Source: Heterohyrax brucei
Lineage: Eukaryota; Chordata; Mammalia; Hyracoidea; Procaviidae
DNA: 64,000 nt
Direction of reading: 5' to 3'
Assembly: GCA_028571685.1 (NCBI GenBank)
Contig: CM053156.1
Span: 89,841,049 to 89,905,048, forward strand
Part shown: piece after piece, positions 30,785 through 41,249 of the stretch
How the letters are laid out: each line of letters begins with the position of its first letter
Position numbering within the stretch: the stretch's first letter is position 1
The notes under the pieces: model-generated
What the model was told of the DNA's origin: nothing
What the model saw: only the letters and a program-made list of their open reading frames with translations
Database searches by the model: none
Position numbers and translations under genes: made by a program

Positions 30785-31728
30785 AAGACAGGTTCCGTCT
30801 TGAGTCTCCTCCGTGGTCGCCAATTAATTTCTCAGAGAACCTTCCTCATGTTTCTACAGAAAACACAGTGGAAGGTACAGTGGTGGTTCTGAAAATTACA
30901 ACATGCCACACGGATTAGACAGCAGTCCTGGGACATTTATTATTATAACTACAGGTAGGACTTCAAGTAGCTGGACCTCCAGACTCAGCTAATGTGAGTT
31001 CTCTCTCTCTCCCCTCTAGGTAAGTGACCGCGCCTGACGCTGGCAGCCATGGCCGTGTCTGCACTGCTGCACCTGTGACTGCCTGTCCTTGTCCCCCAGC
31101 TCCTCCACGGCGGCTGTGTGCAGTAAGACGGTCTGGCTGAGCCTGTCTGCCAGGACCTTTGCTTCTTGGTTGGGGTGTGAGTGGTACAGGCGACATTCTC
31201 CAGGCTCGGGATGGCATCATGTCGTCCCTTGGTCAGACTTGTGCAGATGAAGTAGAGCAGAAGAAAAAAAATCAAAAAATGAGCCAGCTAAGCAGTGAAC
31301 CAGAAAAAAAGCCATTGACCTGGAGGGTCTGTACTGAGAAACCAGCACAGCCAATGATTGAGTCCCCTCAGGAGAGACGCCGCCAGGCCCCATGAGAGCC
31401 GGTGACACAGAATTTCACGTCCACTTCAAAACCCTCTCTCATCCTGCCCTTCTTTCCACATCTCAGAGCCTGGAGGTCTCCCTGTCTGGTTTCTGGAGAG
31501 TATCTGGGAACCACCTATCTCTAAATCGCTACCGTTTCTGGGTGTCTGATTTGGGGTTCCCCCAGGTTGCCTTTGGCTGGCCTCTTTCGAACTGAGGTGG
31601 TTCTTTCAGGCTGCAGTAACCGGTTGAGAGGAGGGCTTTGGTTAAAGAAAGCAGTGAAAGCCAAGAGTTAGAGATGTTTCCTTCCCACTTGGTTGGAAGA
31701 GGACCAAGCGAGATACAGTGTCAGATTT
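30785..31728. other. Unique sequence
   Basis: An A-rich stretch lies at 31259-31280. No feature recognised. Confidence 0.4.
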
Positions 31729-31731
31729 CTG

Positions 31732-31898
31732 TGAAGCCTGGTGTTGCGGTGGCTAAGCGCTCAGCTGCTAACCCAAAGGTTGGCCGTTTCAGTCCACCAG
31801 CTGCTCCTGAGAAATCGATGAGATGGTCCCACTGTGTCCTTTAGGGTCACTGTGAGTCAGAATCGGCTCAAGGCGGTAGGTCTGGATTTGGGGTTTAG
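31732..31898 (+). mobile_element. AfroSINE, sense, full length
   Basis: 'gcggtggctaagcgctcagc' and 'tgctaacccaaaggttgg' form the head. The body 'agggtcactgtgagtcagaa' and 'tcggctcaaggcgg' follow. Confidence 0.87.
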
Positions 31899-31899
31899 T

Positions 31900-33968
31900 C
31901 CGGTTTCTGTGGAAGAAACTGTTCTCCATGCCTGTGAATCAGGCCTCTGACCCTCAGGCTGTACACTCGTACTCTGGAAATTTACGTGCAAACTTACTGT
32001 GTTGAGTCTAAACAGCACAACACAGCCAGGCTGTTGGGTACTCCCGCATCTGTACTGGTATGTCCGTGGCAGATGCCAGGAGCAGAGCCCTGTGAATAAA
32101 AAATAGAAGGAACAACACGAGAGGTCAGGGCTTCACCAGGGGAACCATGTGAAATAGAGAAACGCTGGCGGTGAACTGCCCAATTGCCATGGGGGCAAGC
32201 CAGCCTCACAGCTGGCAGTGAGCTTCCTGGCCTCCAAAGGGTAGAGGGAAATAAGACTGGCTAAAATGGTTCCATCATCATAAAGGCATACTTCCTCCCT
32301 CCCTTCCTCTTACTCCTTCCTTTTTCTTCCCTCTCTACCCCCCTCTCCCTTCTCCATCTGTCCCTTCCTTCCATCCTTTTATTTTCCTGGCAGAAAATAT
32401 TCTTACCAAAAGACTGACTTCTAAAAGAGTTCTTACCTCTCGGGTCTCCTGTTTTGGGATGACGGCAACCGCCAGTGTTTCCACAGAAAACATAATGGGG
32501 GCTCTCTGAGTGGATGTTTAGGGGTGTTTTCTCTAATAAAGCACTGAAAATCACCTTACAATACAACCACTGAGGGCACACTATGTGTTCGAGATGACTT
32601 GGTATGGATAAATGTTCTTTGAATGATTCGGTTTAACCCAAGCGGCCAGCTGGAACTGTAGAGAGTTGGATGGGCTGTGCCGACTGTGAACAGCCATCCC
32701 CCATGGAGCCTCACAACCATGCATGCAAGAGGCAGCTGGGGACAGCGTGCTCCCACCCTGCCTGCTGGGACACATGGGGCTGACAGTGCAGACCGGAGTA
32801 GGAAGGTGTCCGTCTGCTTAGAGTTCTCCACCGAATGATGTGAGCCCAGCCAGAGCTGAACAGTGTCTGAAAAGGACACTTCAGGGTACAGACTTCACTC
32901 AGATGTTAAGGACTTCTCTACAATACAGGGCAAAAGGAATAATACAAGTGGCAGAGCACAGCAGTGGCAGCTGGTGTCGCTAACGATGAGCGCTGCTTCT
33001 GTGGACGAAAGCAGCCCCGCTCTTTTCCGTGGGCGGGTGGACAGTTGGGTCGTGAATCCAGACACTGAGGGCATTCCGGCTGTGAGGACAGACGGGCTCC
33101 GTGTGCTGACCTCTGTGCACCCTGGGCAGGGACACAGCCGTGCCTTAATGTCCCTTGGGGCAGATGGTTTGACCCTAGAGTGACTGTGTCCCAGGTGTGA
33201 CGAAGTACAATCTGAATGACTCTAATTCTCACTTGTGTTTCTTCATGTTGTTCAACGTGCCAGCTGAGTCTTCAGATGGAATGGTTGCTGGATTTTTGTT
33301 GTTGCTGTTTTTTGTAATCCGTTAACTCTGACCCCTTGTTCTCACTGTGGAAAGGAGTGCTGACATCTGAACTCCCTGCATCCTCTTCCCTTCCCCAAGA
33401 GGGAATGTCAGGAGGCTTGTGCGTAGGTGGCCCGAGAAGGCGCTTGTTTGGAGTCCAGTGTCCTGAGGAAACTACTCCTCACTTGCCTTGTCCCTGAACA
33501 TCAGAGGGGCTGCCCTCCCTGACCCACTCACCCCCTCTTGCCAGCCCTGGGCTTCGGGGACCCCTGAGCATGGTGCCACATTCTCAGAATGGAATCTCAT
33601 TATTGGCAGGTGCTGGGAAAGGACGCGGAGCACAGAGTCCAGAGTTTGCACCCCAGGAAGACCCTCCTCCCTGTCACTGGGGTGGAAAGCCCATTCAGGT
33701 GTGGGCCTGTGGGGGCTGACACCCATGAGTGGGGCTTGCAGCTCCCCACAGGAGTGCTGTGTCTGTGTGTGACCTCTAGTGACCTGAGCCAACCTTAGAC
33801 TGAGATCCAGCAGGTTCCTTTCTCAAAGGCTGCTAGCTCAATATTCAGATTGTAGGCGGGTCACCCCAGGCTCTGCAGAGACACGCTGGCTGCTGGCGCG
33901 GTGCTCTGAGCAGGCTCAGCCTTGTCTTCAGGGACTCGCTCCTGGCTGCCTGCGATGCTCTCTCACTT
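31900..33968. other. Unique sequence with a short polypyrimidine run
   Basis: A pyrimidine run of about 100 bp lies at 32290-32390. An AT-richer part at 32400-32650 looks single-copy. No gene or named repeat is supported. Confidence 0.45.
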
Positions 33969-33969
33969 C

Positions 33970-34130
33970 CGTTCTGTGGGTCTCAGCTGGGGGGCTAGGG
34001 CAATGCCTGGAGACATTGGGGATTGCCATGACTTTGGGGAGCGGGTACTGCTGGCACCTAGTGAGCAGAGCCCAGAGATGCCCTGAACACCCTACTGTGC
34101 CCAGGTCTGCCCCCCCATCAAGTCAGGAGT
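33970..34130. mobile_element. hAT-type miniature transposon, same family as 63.76 kb but inverted
   Basis: 'caatgcctggagacattggg' and 'ctgctggcacctagtgagca' are the complement of the family seen at 63764-63965. Ends are decayed. Confidence 0.65.
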
Positions 34131-34184
34131 CCACCAGTCGGGTGTGAGGTTGACACCTCTGCTGTTTGTATTGTGTGGTTGTTG

Positions 34185-34262
34185 CAGTGAGTTGCGGTTT
34201 AGTCAATTCAGACCCACGGTGACCTTACGCATGACAGAATATGTAGCAGCCTGCATGTGCCA
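34185..34262 (-). mobile_element. AfroSINE/RTE 3' end fragment, antisense
   Basis: 'gtcaattcagacccacggtg' and the following 'accttacgcatgacagaat' match the complement of the shared 3' end. Confidence 0.6.
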
Positions 34263-34357
34263 TCTTCATGGTCACAGTGTACTGGGTTAGTGTGATAAAC
34301 ATGAATTTAAGGACCATGGACAGTGGCGGCCAAGCTGTGGCTTGCAGAGCCCTTGGC

Positions 34358-34440
34358 TGCACCCACGGCCGCACCCACACCCCTGTCCACCCCCACACCC
34401 GCGCCCACACCCATGCCCATGCCCACACCCACACATGCTA
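34358..34440. repeat. CCCACA/CCCATG microsatellite
   Basis: Units of CCCACA, CCCACG and CCCATG repeat about 13 times. Frames through it on both strands are low complexity. Confidence 0.85.
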
Positions 34441-34444
34441 TGTG

Positions 34445-34550
34445 AGGTGTGATCGCTGCCCTCACTTTGAAGATGGGGAAACTGAGGCCAAGGCCACGCA
34501 GCTGGCAGGTGGTGGCACCCAGGTTTTTCTGCCTCACCTGGCTGCCTTTG
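34445..34550 (-). mobile_element. MIR SINE, antisense
   Basis: 'agatggggaaactgaggcca' and 'acgcagctggcaggtggtgg' fit the complement of the MIR core. Confidence 0.7.
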
Positions 34551-34569
34551 CTCCCCAAACAAGAGGAAA

Positions 34570-34755
34570 CCCCACACCATCGAGTTAGCTCAAACCCTGG
34601 GCCACCCTGTGTGATGGGTGGGCAGGACTGTGCACCGCAGGGTTCTCAGCGGCTGATTTTCTGGAAGTGGATACCAGGCCTTTCTTCTGGGGGGCTGTGG
34701 GGGGCTCAGGCAGTAGGCATATCACCTGTGTGCACGCTCCAGGGGCTCCAGACAA
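34570..34755 (-). mobile_element. AfroSINE, long variant, antisense
   Basis: 'ggctgattttctggaagtgg' and 'taccaggcctttcttctggg' are the complement of the long-variant middle. The head complement ends 'ccaggggctcc'. Confidence 0.75.
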
Positions 34756-34759
34756 GACT

Positions 34760-35860
34760 AGGGCTGGGGAGGAAATGCACAGAGGACCAACTCCCTCAGG
34801 TGCTTCTCAGGGGGGCCAGGGACCCAGCATCTAGCCCTGTGTGAGGAGGGCACACTCGTATGGTGTCTCTGACCACAGCCTCGTTAGTGATAGAAAGGCA
34901 GCTACTCTGATCCCTTTGCGATGACCGTGGGGGTGATATCACCCGTGGTTTCTGCACAGAGCAATACAGGAAGTACCACTCCATGTCACAGCCGGGCAGC
35001 ACACTCCGCTGCATCCCTGAGGCTTTGTTTAGAACAAGTGTCCGATTTCAGGGGGCGAAGAGAGACAGCAGAGGCTGGCTGGTGGGGCATGGAAGCTACC
35101 ACCTCTCCTCAGGCTTCCTGCATCCTTCTTTAATGTATTGCTTAATGCGCAGGCCACAGGGCACCTTTTCTCGTGAAGTAAGTTGTAAATTCCTGCTGCA
35201 TTCATTCACCAGCTAGAAGGAAGGCTGGGAAACAAGGCCACAGGTGCATGTGATTCTGCTGGGGGCTTGCAAAGTTCACAGCGAGGCAGTGGCTGGGAAG
35301 AGTTTCAGGAAGGAAAGAACAGGGGGAAAAGCGGGTTCTGATCACCCCAACAGTTGCCGCTGACTCTTGGAGGGGGTTTCAGTACCATGGCCAGCTCCTT
35401 CAACAAGAAGGTGTCTCTCCAGGACCAACAGAAACTTGACGTGTGGTCTGGGAGCTCTGTGTCTTTACTTCTAGGAAGCCTGAGGGGCAGCATCAGCGCT
35501 GAGGAGGGAGTCCTGGAAGCGGGGTTTGCGCCTGGTCACCCGTGTCTGTGTCAGGGGCAGAGGGGCACCGGTGGGGTCTCCTTTCTGTGTCACTGGTGCT
35601 TCACATCATCCCTGGCACCTGGTGGTCACTCAGTGAGTGTGGGCAGAAAGAGAGCCAGTGAAGAAGCCAGTCAGATCTCTCCTTCGTCTGGGAAGCCGTC
35701 CATCAGGAGCATTTTCCGGGAAATCCAGCTGTCACAGCTGCTGACACTGTGATGACCGCACCTGGCGACGGCTCCAGAGTGAACCTAGGGTCAGACACCA
35801 TTGGTGACACCTCCATTCTTTGGCTCCTGTTCCTCACCAAATAGTAAATATTAGTAAAAA
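34760..35860. other. Unique sequence
   Basis: No recognised repeat. The stretch 35120-35215 is AT-richer and looks single-copy. No exon supported. Confidence 0.4.
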
Positions 35861-35864
35861 TGGA

Positions 35865-36064
35865 CAAAGGAAACTGGTTGCTGAGTCAGGGCCGACTCAG
35901 GGGGAGCCGCGTGTGTCAGCAGATCTGGGCTCCGCAGGTTCTCAGCAGCTGGTTTCTGAGCAGCAGGTCGCCAGGACTTTCTTCTAAGCTGCCCCTGGTC
36001 TGTGGTCAGCAGCCTTTTGGTCTGTGGTCAGCAGCTGAGCACGTTAGGTGGTTGCACCTCCCGG
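35865..36064 (-). mobile_element. AfroSINE, long variant, antisense
   Basis: 'agcaggtcgccaggactttc' matches the complement of the middle. The segment 'cagccttttggtctgtggtc' is partly duplicated near 36000-36025. The head complement ends with 'gagcacgttaggtgg'. Confidence 0.7.
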
Positions 36065-36065
36065 A

Positions 36066-36232
36066 ACAATGGAACGCGCTACTGTCATTTCTGACCCATA
36101 ACGACCGCATAGGACAGAGGAGAACGGCTCCCGGAGCTTCCAGGGCACAACTGGGGGCTTGAACTGCCAGGTGTTTGGTCGGCAGGCCTAGCAGCACTGA
36201 GCCAGGGTGCCACCACGGTTCCCTTGCACCCC
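36066..36232 (-). mobile_element. AfroSINE, antisense, adjacent copy
   Basis: 'ataacgaccgcataggacag' is the complement of the body and 'gagccagggtgccaccacgg' of the head. Confidence 0.78.
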
Positions 36233-36234
36233 CC

Positions 36235-36462
36235 CGGGGACATCACAAGTAGGAATACACTAGCGACTGACAGAGAAAGAGACTCAGGTGGGCGGCGCCC
36301 TGTGAGGGTCATTAGAGGCCTGTGGAGAGCCCAGAAATATGTCAATGACGCATCATAACGTCACCTCCTGCTGGTCCCACACAGGGGGCTGGACAGACAC
36401 TCACTCCCCGTAAGAATTCTGACTGTGACTAGCGTCAAAAATGAAGTGACTTTACTGTTCAC
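36235..36462. other. Unique sequence
   Basis: Nothing recognised. Confidence 0.35.
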
Positions 36463-36465
36463 GAC

Positions 36466-36662
36466 AAGAGGTGCTAGTGACACAGTGGTTACGTGCTCGG
36501 CTGCCAACCACGGGGTCAGTCGTTCAAACTCGCCAGCTGCTCTGTGGGAGAAAAGCCAGCTTCCACTTCCAGAAGATCACAGCCGGGAGAACAGTGCAGC
36601 ACAGTCCCCTTTGTCCTGGAGGGTCCTGAAGGCAGCAGGTTTTGGGGTTTTGTCTGGTTAAT
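36466..36662 (+). mobile_element. AfroSINE, sense, long variant
   Basis: Head 'tgacacagtggttacgtgct' and 'agtcgttcaaactcgcc'. The long-variant insert is near 36545-36600, and the tail reads 'gcaggttttggggttttg'. Confidence 0.82.
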
Positions 36663-36664
36663 GC

Positions 36665-37080
36665 TCAGTGGACCTCGGCCTGCAGCGAGGAGCAAGCAGG
36701 ACATGATGTCTTAGGGTGTAAGGGAGTCTCCCCAAAATTCTGAGGCGGGAAATGCACCCATTTGGTGTAGAGTAAGGGAAGACACACGTCTCGTTTTCAC
36801 ATGCAGTGCAGGCGAGGCACAAAACCAGACAGTTGTCTGTCCTGATTGAGATCCAGTCACAGTAACAGCTCAGACGAACTCGCAGGCTGTGAGCACAGCC
36901 TAAATGTCTGCACAGAGGACCCGCTCACCTCCTCCCTCAGCGCCGTCTCCTCGCCGTCGGGGATGTGGGGTCCCACTGAAGCTGACTGTCTGGGGCGTGT
37001 CGGCTAAGACATGCAAAAGAACAAGCTGATGAGGATGTTCAGTTCCGTCTGCATTTTGGTTTTTCTTTGCCGTTTAGGGT
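36665..37080. other. Unique sequence
   Basis: Nothing recognised. Confidence 0.4.
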
Positions 37081-37084
37081 CATT

Positions 37085-37385
37085 GATGGCTTTCAAGTGC
37101 CATCGAGTCGGTTCTGATTTGCGGGGACCCTGGGCGGCCCTGCACCGTCCTCACAGTCGTCCCTGTGCTTGAGCCCGTTGTTGCAGCCCCCCGTCCTCTT
37201 TTCTGCTGACCCTCTCCTCTCCCACGCGTGATGTCCTTCTCCAGGGACTGGTCCTCGTGACGACGTGCCCAGACCGCGTGAGAGGTGGTCTCGCCCACCT
37301 TGCTTGTAAGGAGCGTTCTGGGTGTACTCTTACAAGGATGATTTATTCCTTCTTTTGGCAGTCCATGGTACATTCAGTATAGCAA
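37085..37385 (-). mobile_element. RTE LINE 3' end, antisense
   Basis: 'caagtgccatcgagtcggtt' marks the 3' terminus, 'gagcccgttgttgcagcccc' and 'gatgtccttctccagggact' the interior, and 'ggcagtccatggtacattca' the 5'-most part. The minus-strand frame retains DQSLEKDITRGRGEGQQKRG, part of the RTE C-terminus. Confidence 0.82.
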
Positions 37386-37389
37386 GTGA

Positions 37390-37785
37390 CAGACATGGGG
37401 GGATCTTAAGAATAGCACCCCCTTTCATGGGAGAGTAGGAAATGCCCTGTGTGTCAGGCAGAGCTGTGTCCAATAACAGATTCACAGAGCATCTGCGTGG
37501 TGCTAGCTAGGTGCACATACCTTGGCTCCAAGTGAGGTGGGCATGACCCAGCCAGCCTGCCAGCCCTGGATGGTGGAGACCCAGCCACCTGTAAGCTAAG
37601 GACCCAGGTGTTGTGAGCGTTTCGATCCTGGAGAGGTGTTCTGGGGTCCCAAGTGGAGAGTGCTAACTGGGACCTGCTGTCCTGGCTGGCTCTGGTGGAC
37701 ACTGGTGAGTGGAGGAGACACTCGCCTGCTGACAGTGTAAGTGTTTCAGAAAGGAAACACGCTTCCTCCTGGGACTTGTCTGTGA
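37390..37785. other. Unique sequence
   Basis: Nothing recognised. Confidence 0.4.
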
Positions 37786-37789
37786 GTGT

Positions 37790-38228
37790 GCCGTGCTCTG
37801 GTGACCTGTGTGTTGCCGTGACACTGGCAGCCGCGCCAGCATTCCCAACCCCAGCAGGGTCCCTCGTGGTGGGCAGACTTCCACAGGGCTTCCAGACCAA
37901 GACAGACTAGGAAACGGGGCCTGGTGACCTGCGTCCCAAAATTAGCCCATGAAAATCTTGTGACTCCCAGAAAGTTGCCAGAGACTTTGAGTTATGTGTT
38001 TTGATCATGTTCGTCCCAAGAGACCCATTGCTGGAGAAGGATATCCTGCCTGGTAAGGTGGAGGGTCAGGAAAAGTCAGAGACAGTCTCCGTGAGATGGA
38101 TGGACAGTGGCTGCCACGATGGCCTTGGCAGAGCTGGTGACGGTGAAGGTGGCCCAGGACCAGGCCGTGCTGCCCTCTGCTGTCCGGGAGGTCGCCGTGA
38201 GTCAGAGTAGCTGGATGGAACCAACACC
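37790..38228 (+). mobile_element. RTE element with 5' region joined to 3' end, ORF missing
   Basis: The 5' portion (37790-37970) carries 'tgtgttgccgtgacactggc', 'ttccagaccaagacagacta' and 'aaaattagcccatgaaaatc', the RTE leader shared with the composite SINE. From about 37980 it passes into the RTE C-terminal region ('attgctggagaaggatatcc', 'ggccaggacc'-like block), with no reverse-transcriptase ORF between. It is either an internally deleted RTE or a non-autonomous derivative. Confidence 0.65.
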
Positions 38229-38234
38229 AGCCAA

Positions 38235-38540
38235 GGTTGGTCGGGTGGTTTCAGAAAGCTCCCGAAGCTTTGGGGGAAGAGACAGCACCGTCCACCTCCT
38301 CAGATTGGAGGCTGTCCGCGTGGCCGGCCCGGGGGGGCGTGGCCTGCTGGCCCTCCGGCGTGCCCACGGTGTGGCCTCAGCAGAGCCTGCCCCACTTTGA
38401 GACTTCTGGGTATTTTGTCCTCCTGAGGGGGTTTGCAACAGGTTGTATAAGTTGTTCGGTAGAATACAGCTTTTGGAGTCAGATGCAACAACTAAAAATA
38501 AATGTATGTACACACATACACAGACATTTATAAATATATA
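38235..38540. other. Unique sequence
   Basis: A GC-rich first half, then an AT-rich stretch with a 'tgtatgtacacacatacac' run. Confidence 0.4.
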
Positions 38541-38544
38541 CATT

Positions 38545-38730
38545 TTCTCGGAAGGTAATTTTTGTAAAAGCCAGAATAGCTTCTGGTCTGCCATCTAATT
38601 AGGAGATTGTGGAACAAGGCAGGGCCCTCTTGATTATAATAACTGCCTCACAGATAATGCGCTGTTAAATTAGCTCAGTCAATGTCTATTTCGTAAGTAG
38701 ATGTGATTTATTTTTAGTTCATATTTGAAG
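38545..38730. promoter_or_regulatory. Candidate conserved noncoding element
   Basis: This AT-rich segment with no repeat signature has several homeodomain-type TAAT words: 'tctaattaggag' at about 38595, 'gattataataact', and 'gttaaattagctc' near 38665. It differs sharply in composition from the GC-rich flanks. The call rests on composition and motif density only. Conservation cannot be tested here. Confidence 0.35.
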
Positions 38731-38944
38731 CCCCAAATCCGAGTGGAGATGAAGCTTCAAGTGCATGCGACCAGCGAGGAGGCTGGCCTGTGGCGCTGGG
38801 CCCGGCAGGTCTTCTCAAAGTTGGCGCTGCCCAGCCTGAGGAATTGTCGAGTCGCACGAGCAGGACGGGAGGTGGTCACTGTGCCATGGCCACAGCTTCT
38901 GCTCCGAGTAAAACAAGCGCTGGTGTATTTATAAGTGGCAGTAG

Positions 38945-39272
38945 TGGTGTTGTAAGCCACCGCAGAGTTGACCACCCCACCCCAGCCCCCAGCGGAGCAG
39001 AATGCTGCTCCCCCATCCCCACGAATGGTTGGGGGTCAGACTGTTGCAATCCGTAGGGTTTCCAGTGGCTGATGTCTGAGGTAGATCCGGCCTTTCGTCC
39101 CAGCCCTCCTGCATCTGGATGCCCCACTGAAGCCTGGTCAGCGGCCTGTAAACAGGCCGGCCTCCACTGACGGGTGGAGGTGGCTGTGCAAGGGGGGCGC
39201 TGGCCAGGAACTGAGCCCAGGTCTCCTGGGTGGAAGATGAGAACTGGACCACAGAGTCACCACTGCCCCCCG
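38945..39272 (-). mobile_element. Composite SINE: tRNA-Gly-like head plus RTE body, full length, antisense
   Basis: The plus-strand order is tail ('gcagagttgaccaccccac'), middle ('gtagggtttccagtggctga'), RTE 5'-derived stretch, the block 'ctccactgacgggtggaggt', and the tRNA-Gly-like head complement (39195-39272) with the B-box complement at 39208-39218. Length is about 328 bp, equal to the copy at 9630-9957. Confidence 0.7.
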
Positions 39273-39274
39273 TG

Positions 39275-39900
39275 GAATGATGACTGTTTCTCATCGTCTT
39301 GTTTATACTTTTTTAAATAAGTTTTTCTTGAATAGTTTTAGATTCAGAGAAGAGTTGCAAAGCTACTGACCAGGGTCTGTCGTCTCCTTGGTGGTGCTGC
39401 CTGGAGGGGCAGTCCCTTTCTGCTGACCCTCGTGCTCCATCGGTGAGTACCCTGGAGGCCACAGGCTCACCTGGATCAGTGTCACACGGCAGGTCGTGGC
39501 CTTTCTGGTTGACTCAGCCTGGGTTCTTGAGCTGGTATTTAGAAAAGGGGCCACTCGCCAGGCTTTGTGGGCTGTCTGTCCGCCACTGTGGCATGTGGCG
39601 GGAGGCTGGGTAGGCACGGACACGTACACCACAGGGTCTTATGGGGTCCAGCCTGGGGCATCTGCCGAGGTCTAGGCAGGGCCAGCATTAGAATGCTGAT
39701 GCTCCCACAGAGCCCCCCGCCCAGCGGGACAGTCCTGTGTGGGGCACCCACTCCTCCAGCTGTCACAGACCCTCACACTTGGGGTCCCACCCACCTGTGA
39801 CCTGGCTCTGCCTGCCACATTCGGAGGTGCCCAAGACCCACTCCAAGGGAGAGAATGTAGAAGACATCCAACCTCAAGGATATTAGCTATGGCTTAAGGT
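39275..39900. other. Mostly unique sequence
   Basis: The part at 39300-39365 ('gttttagattcagagaagag') may be an old LINE scrap. The rest is unrecognised. Confidence 0.35.
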
Positions 39901-39904
39901 GGTA

Positions 39905-40468
39905 TTTTAGTCACCTGGTGCTGCTCTCACAGAAATACCATAGAGTGGATGGCTTTAACATAGGAAAGTTTGTTCTTACACACAGTTCAAGGGGCTGCAA
40001 GTCCAAATTCAGGACGTCCGCTCCAGGAGAAAGCTTTGCTCCTTGTCGGCTCTGGGGAAGGTCCTGATGTTGCATCAGTCTTTGTCCAGGAGGCATCTTG
40101 GTGCAGGAACCTCAGGTCTGAAGGACGCGCTCTTCTTCCAGTGTGGCTTTCTTGATGGTGTGAGGTTCCCCATTTTCTGCCTGCTTCCCTTTCCTTTTAT
40201 GTCTTGTAGGATCAAAAGATAAAAAGTGGTACGGGCCCCACTCCAGGGAAGTTCTCTATACACTGGAGCAGGAAGATGACCTCAGTAAGGGTGTCGCAGT
40301 CCCACCGTCATCCTCTCTGACATAATCCAGTCTATTAACCCTGGGCAGAGGGGAGGGCTTACAGCACACCAAAGTCACAAAACGGAGGGCCATCACAGAA
40401 CACAAGGAATCACAGCCTAGCCAAACTTGTGCACATAGATTTTGGGGGACACAATTCAATCCATGACA
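39905..40468 (-). mobile_element. MaLR (MLT1-like) solitary LTR, antisense
   Basis: The plus strand opens 'ttagtcacctggtgctgctc' and closes 'acacaattcaatccatgaca', the complements of the LTR 3' and 5' ends. The interior has 'aagtttgttcttacacacag' and the 'gtgtggctttcttgatggtg' block. It is a fossil of the ERVL-MaLR group with both ends present and no internal region. It is old but less diverged than the copy at 7.7-8.8 kb. Confidence 0.8.
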
Positions 40469-40484
40469 GGCAGTGAGTGGTATT

Positions 40485-40600
40485 TGAGTTGAGGAAATAG
40501 CAGCTGTACCACACTCTGGGAGGCCTTCCTGGAGGAAGTGACTTTTGTGATAGGCCTTGAAGGAAGATGAGAAATGAGTGATAGGGGTGGGGGGAATTCT
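40485..40600. mobile_element. Possible old L2-like fragment
   Basis: 'ggaggccttcctggaggaag' followed by 'ggccttgaaggaagatgag' matches a phrase of a mammal-wide ancient repeat. Family uncertain. Confidence 0.35.
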
Positions 40601-40751
40601 CCCCAGTTGTGGAGCAGGATGGCAGGGGAAGGAGGGAACTGGCAGCAGATGGGGACACAGTTTTTCCTGGGGATTCAGGGACTAGATTCCATGATCCTGA
40701 AGACCAGGAGGCAGGAGTACCATAACCGGGTGGAGGTGCTGGAAGGGGGAG

Positions 40752-40955
40752 AAAGAAGCCAGCTGCCATCTAGTCAGCTCCAACTCAGGGTACCCTCCTG
40801 TGTGTCGTGTGGCAGCTGTGCTACGTGTGGTTTTCAGTGGCTGGTTTTTCCAGAGATCACCAAGCCTCTCTTCCACGGTGTCTCTGGGTATGCATAAGCC
40901 TCCAGCATTTCAGCCCAGTGTGCCACTGCCTGCACCACCCAGGGACTCCAGGAAG
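40752..40955 (-). mobile_element. AfroSINE, long variant, antisense
   Basis: 'agctgccatctagtcagctc' is the 3' end complement, 'ttttcagtggctggtttttc' the middle and 'ctgcaccacccagggactcc' the head end. All three hallmarks are clear. Confidence 0.85.
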
Positions 40956-41044
40956 GGGAAGGAGGCCACAGCTGAGAGGTTCTGGGGGGCTGCAGGGGAC
41001 AGTAGTGGGCCTCTGCAGCTCCCAATGGTACGTTGAGGGTGAAG

Positions 41045-41245
41045 TCCTCACCGCCGCCCAGTCAATTCTGACTCAGTGGTCCCTTAGGATGGAGTACAGC
41101 TGCCCATAGGGCCTCCAAGGCCGGGATCTTCAGGGAAGTGGACGGCCACGTCTTCGTCCACAGTGTGACTGGAGGGGTCAGCCCACAAAACCTTGGGTCA
41201 GCCACCAAGTGCTGAGCCACAGGGCCGTCAGCACTCCTGGAGCAG
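41045..41245 (-). mobile_element. AfroSINE, antisense
   Basis: 'ccagtcaattctgactcagt' (3' end complement) and 'agggcctccaaggccgggat' (body) are visible. The head is diverged. Confidence 0.65.
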
Positions 41246-41249
41246 TGAT

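Noticed and set aside
34358-34440. Interstitial telomere repeat
   Set aside because: Units are CCCACA and CCCATG, not CCCTAA.
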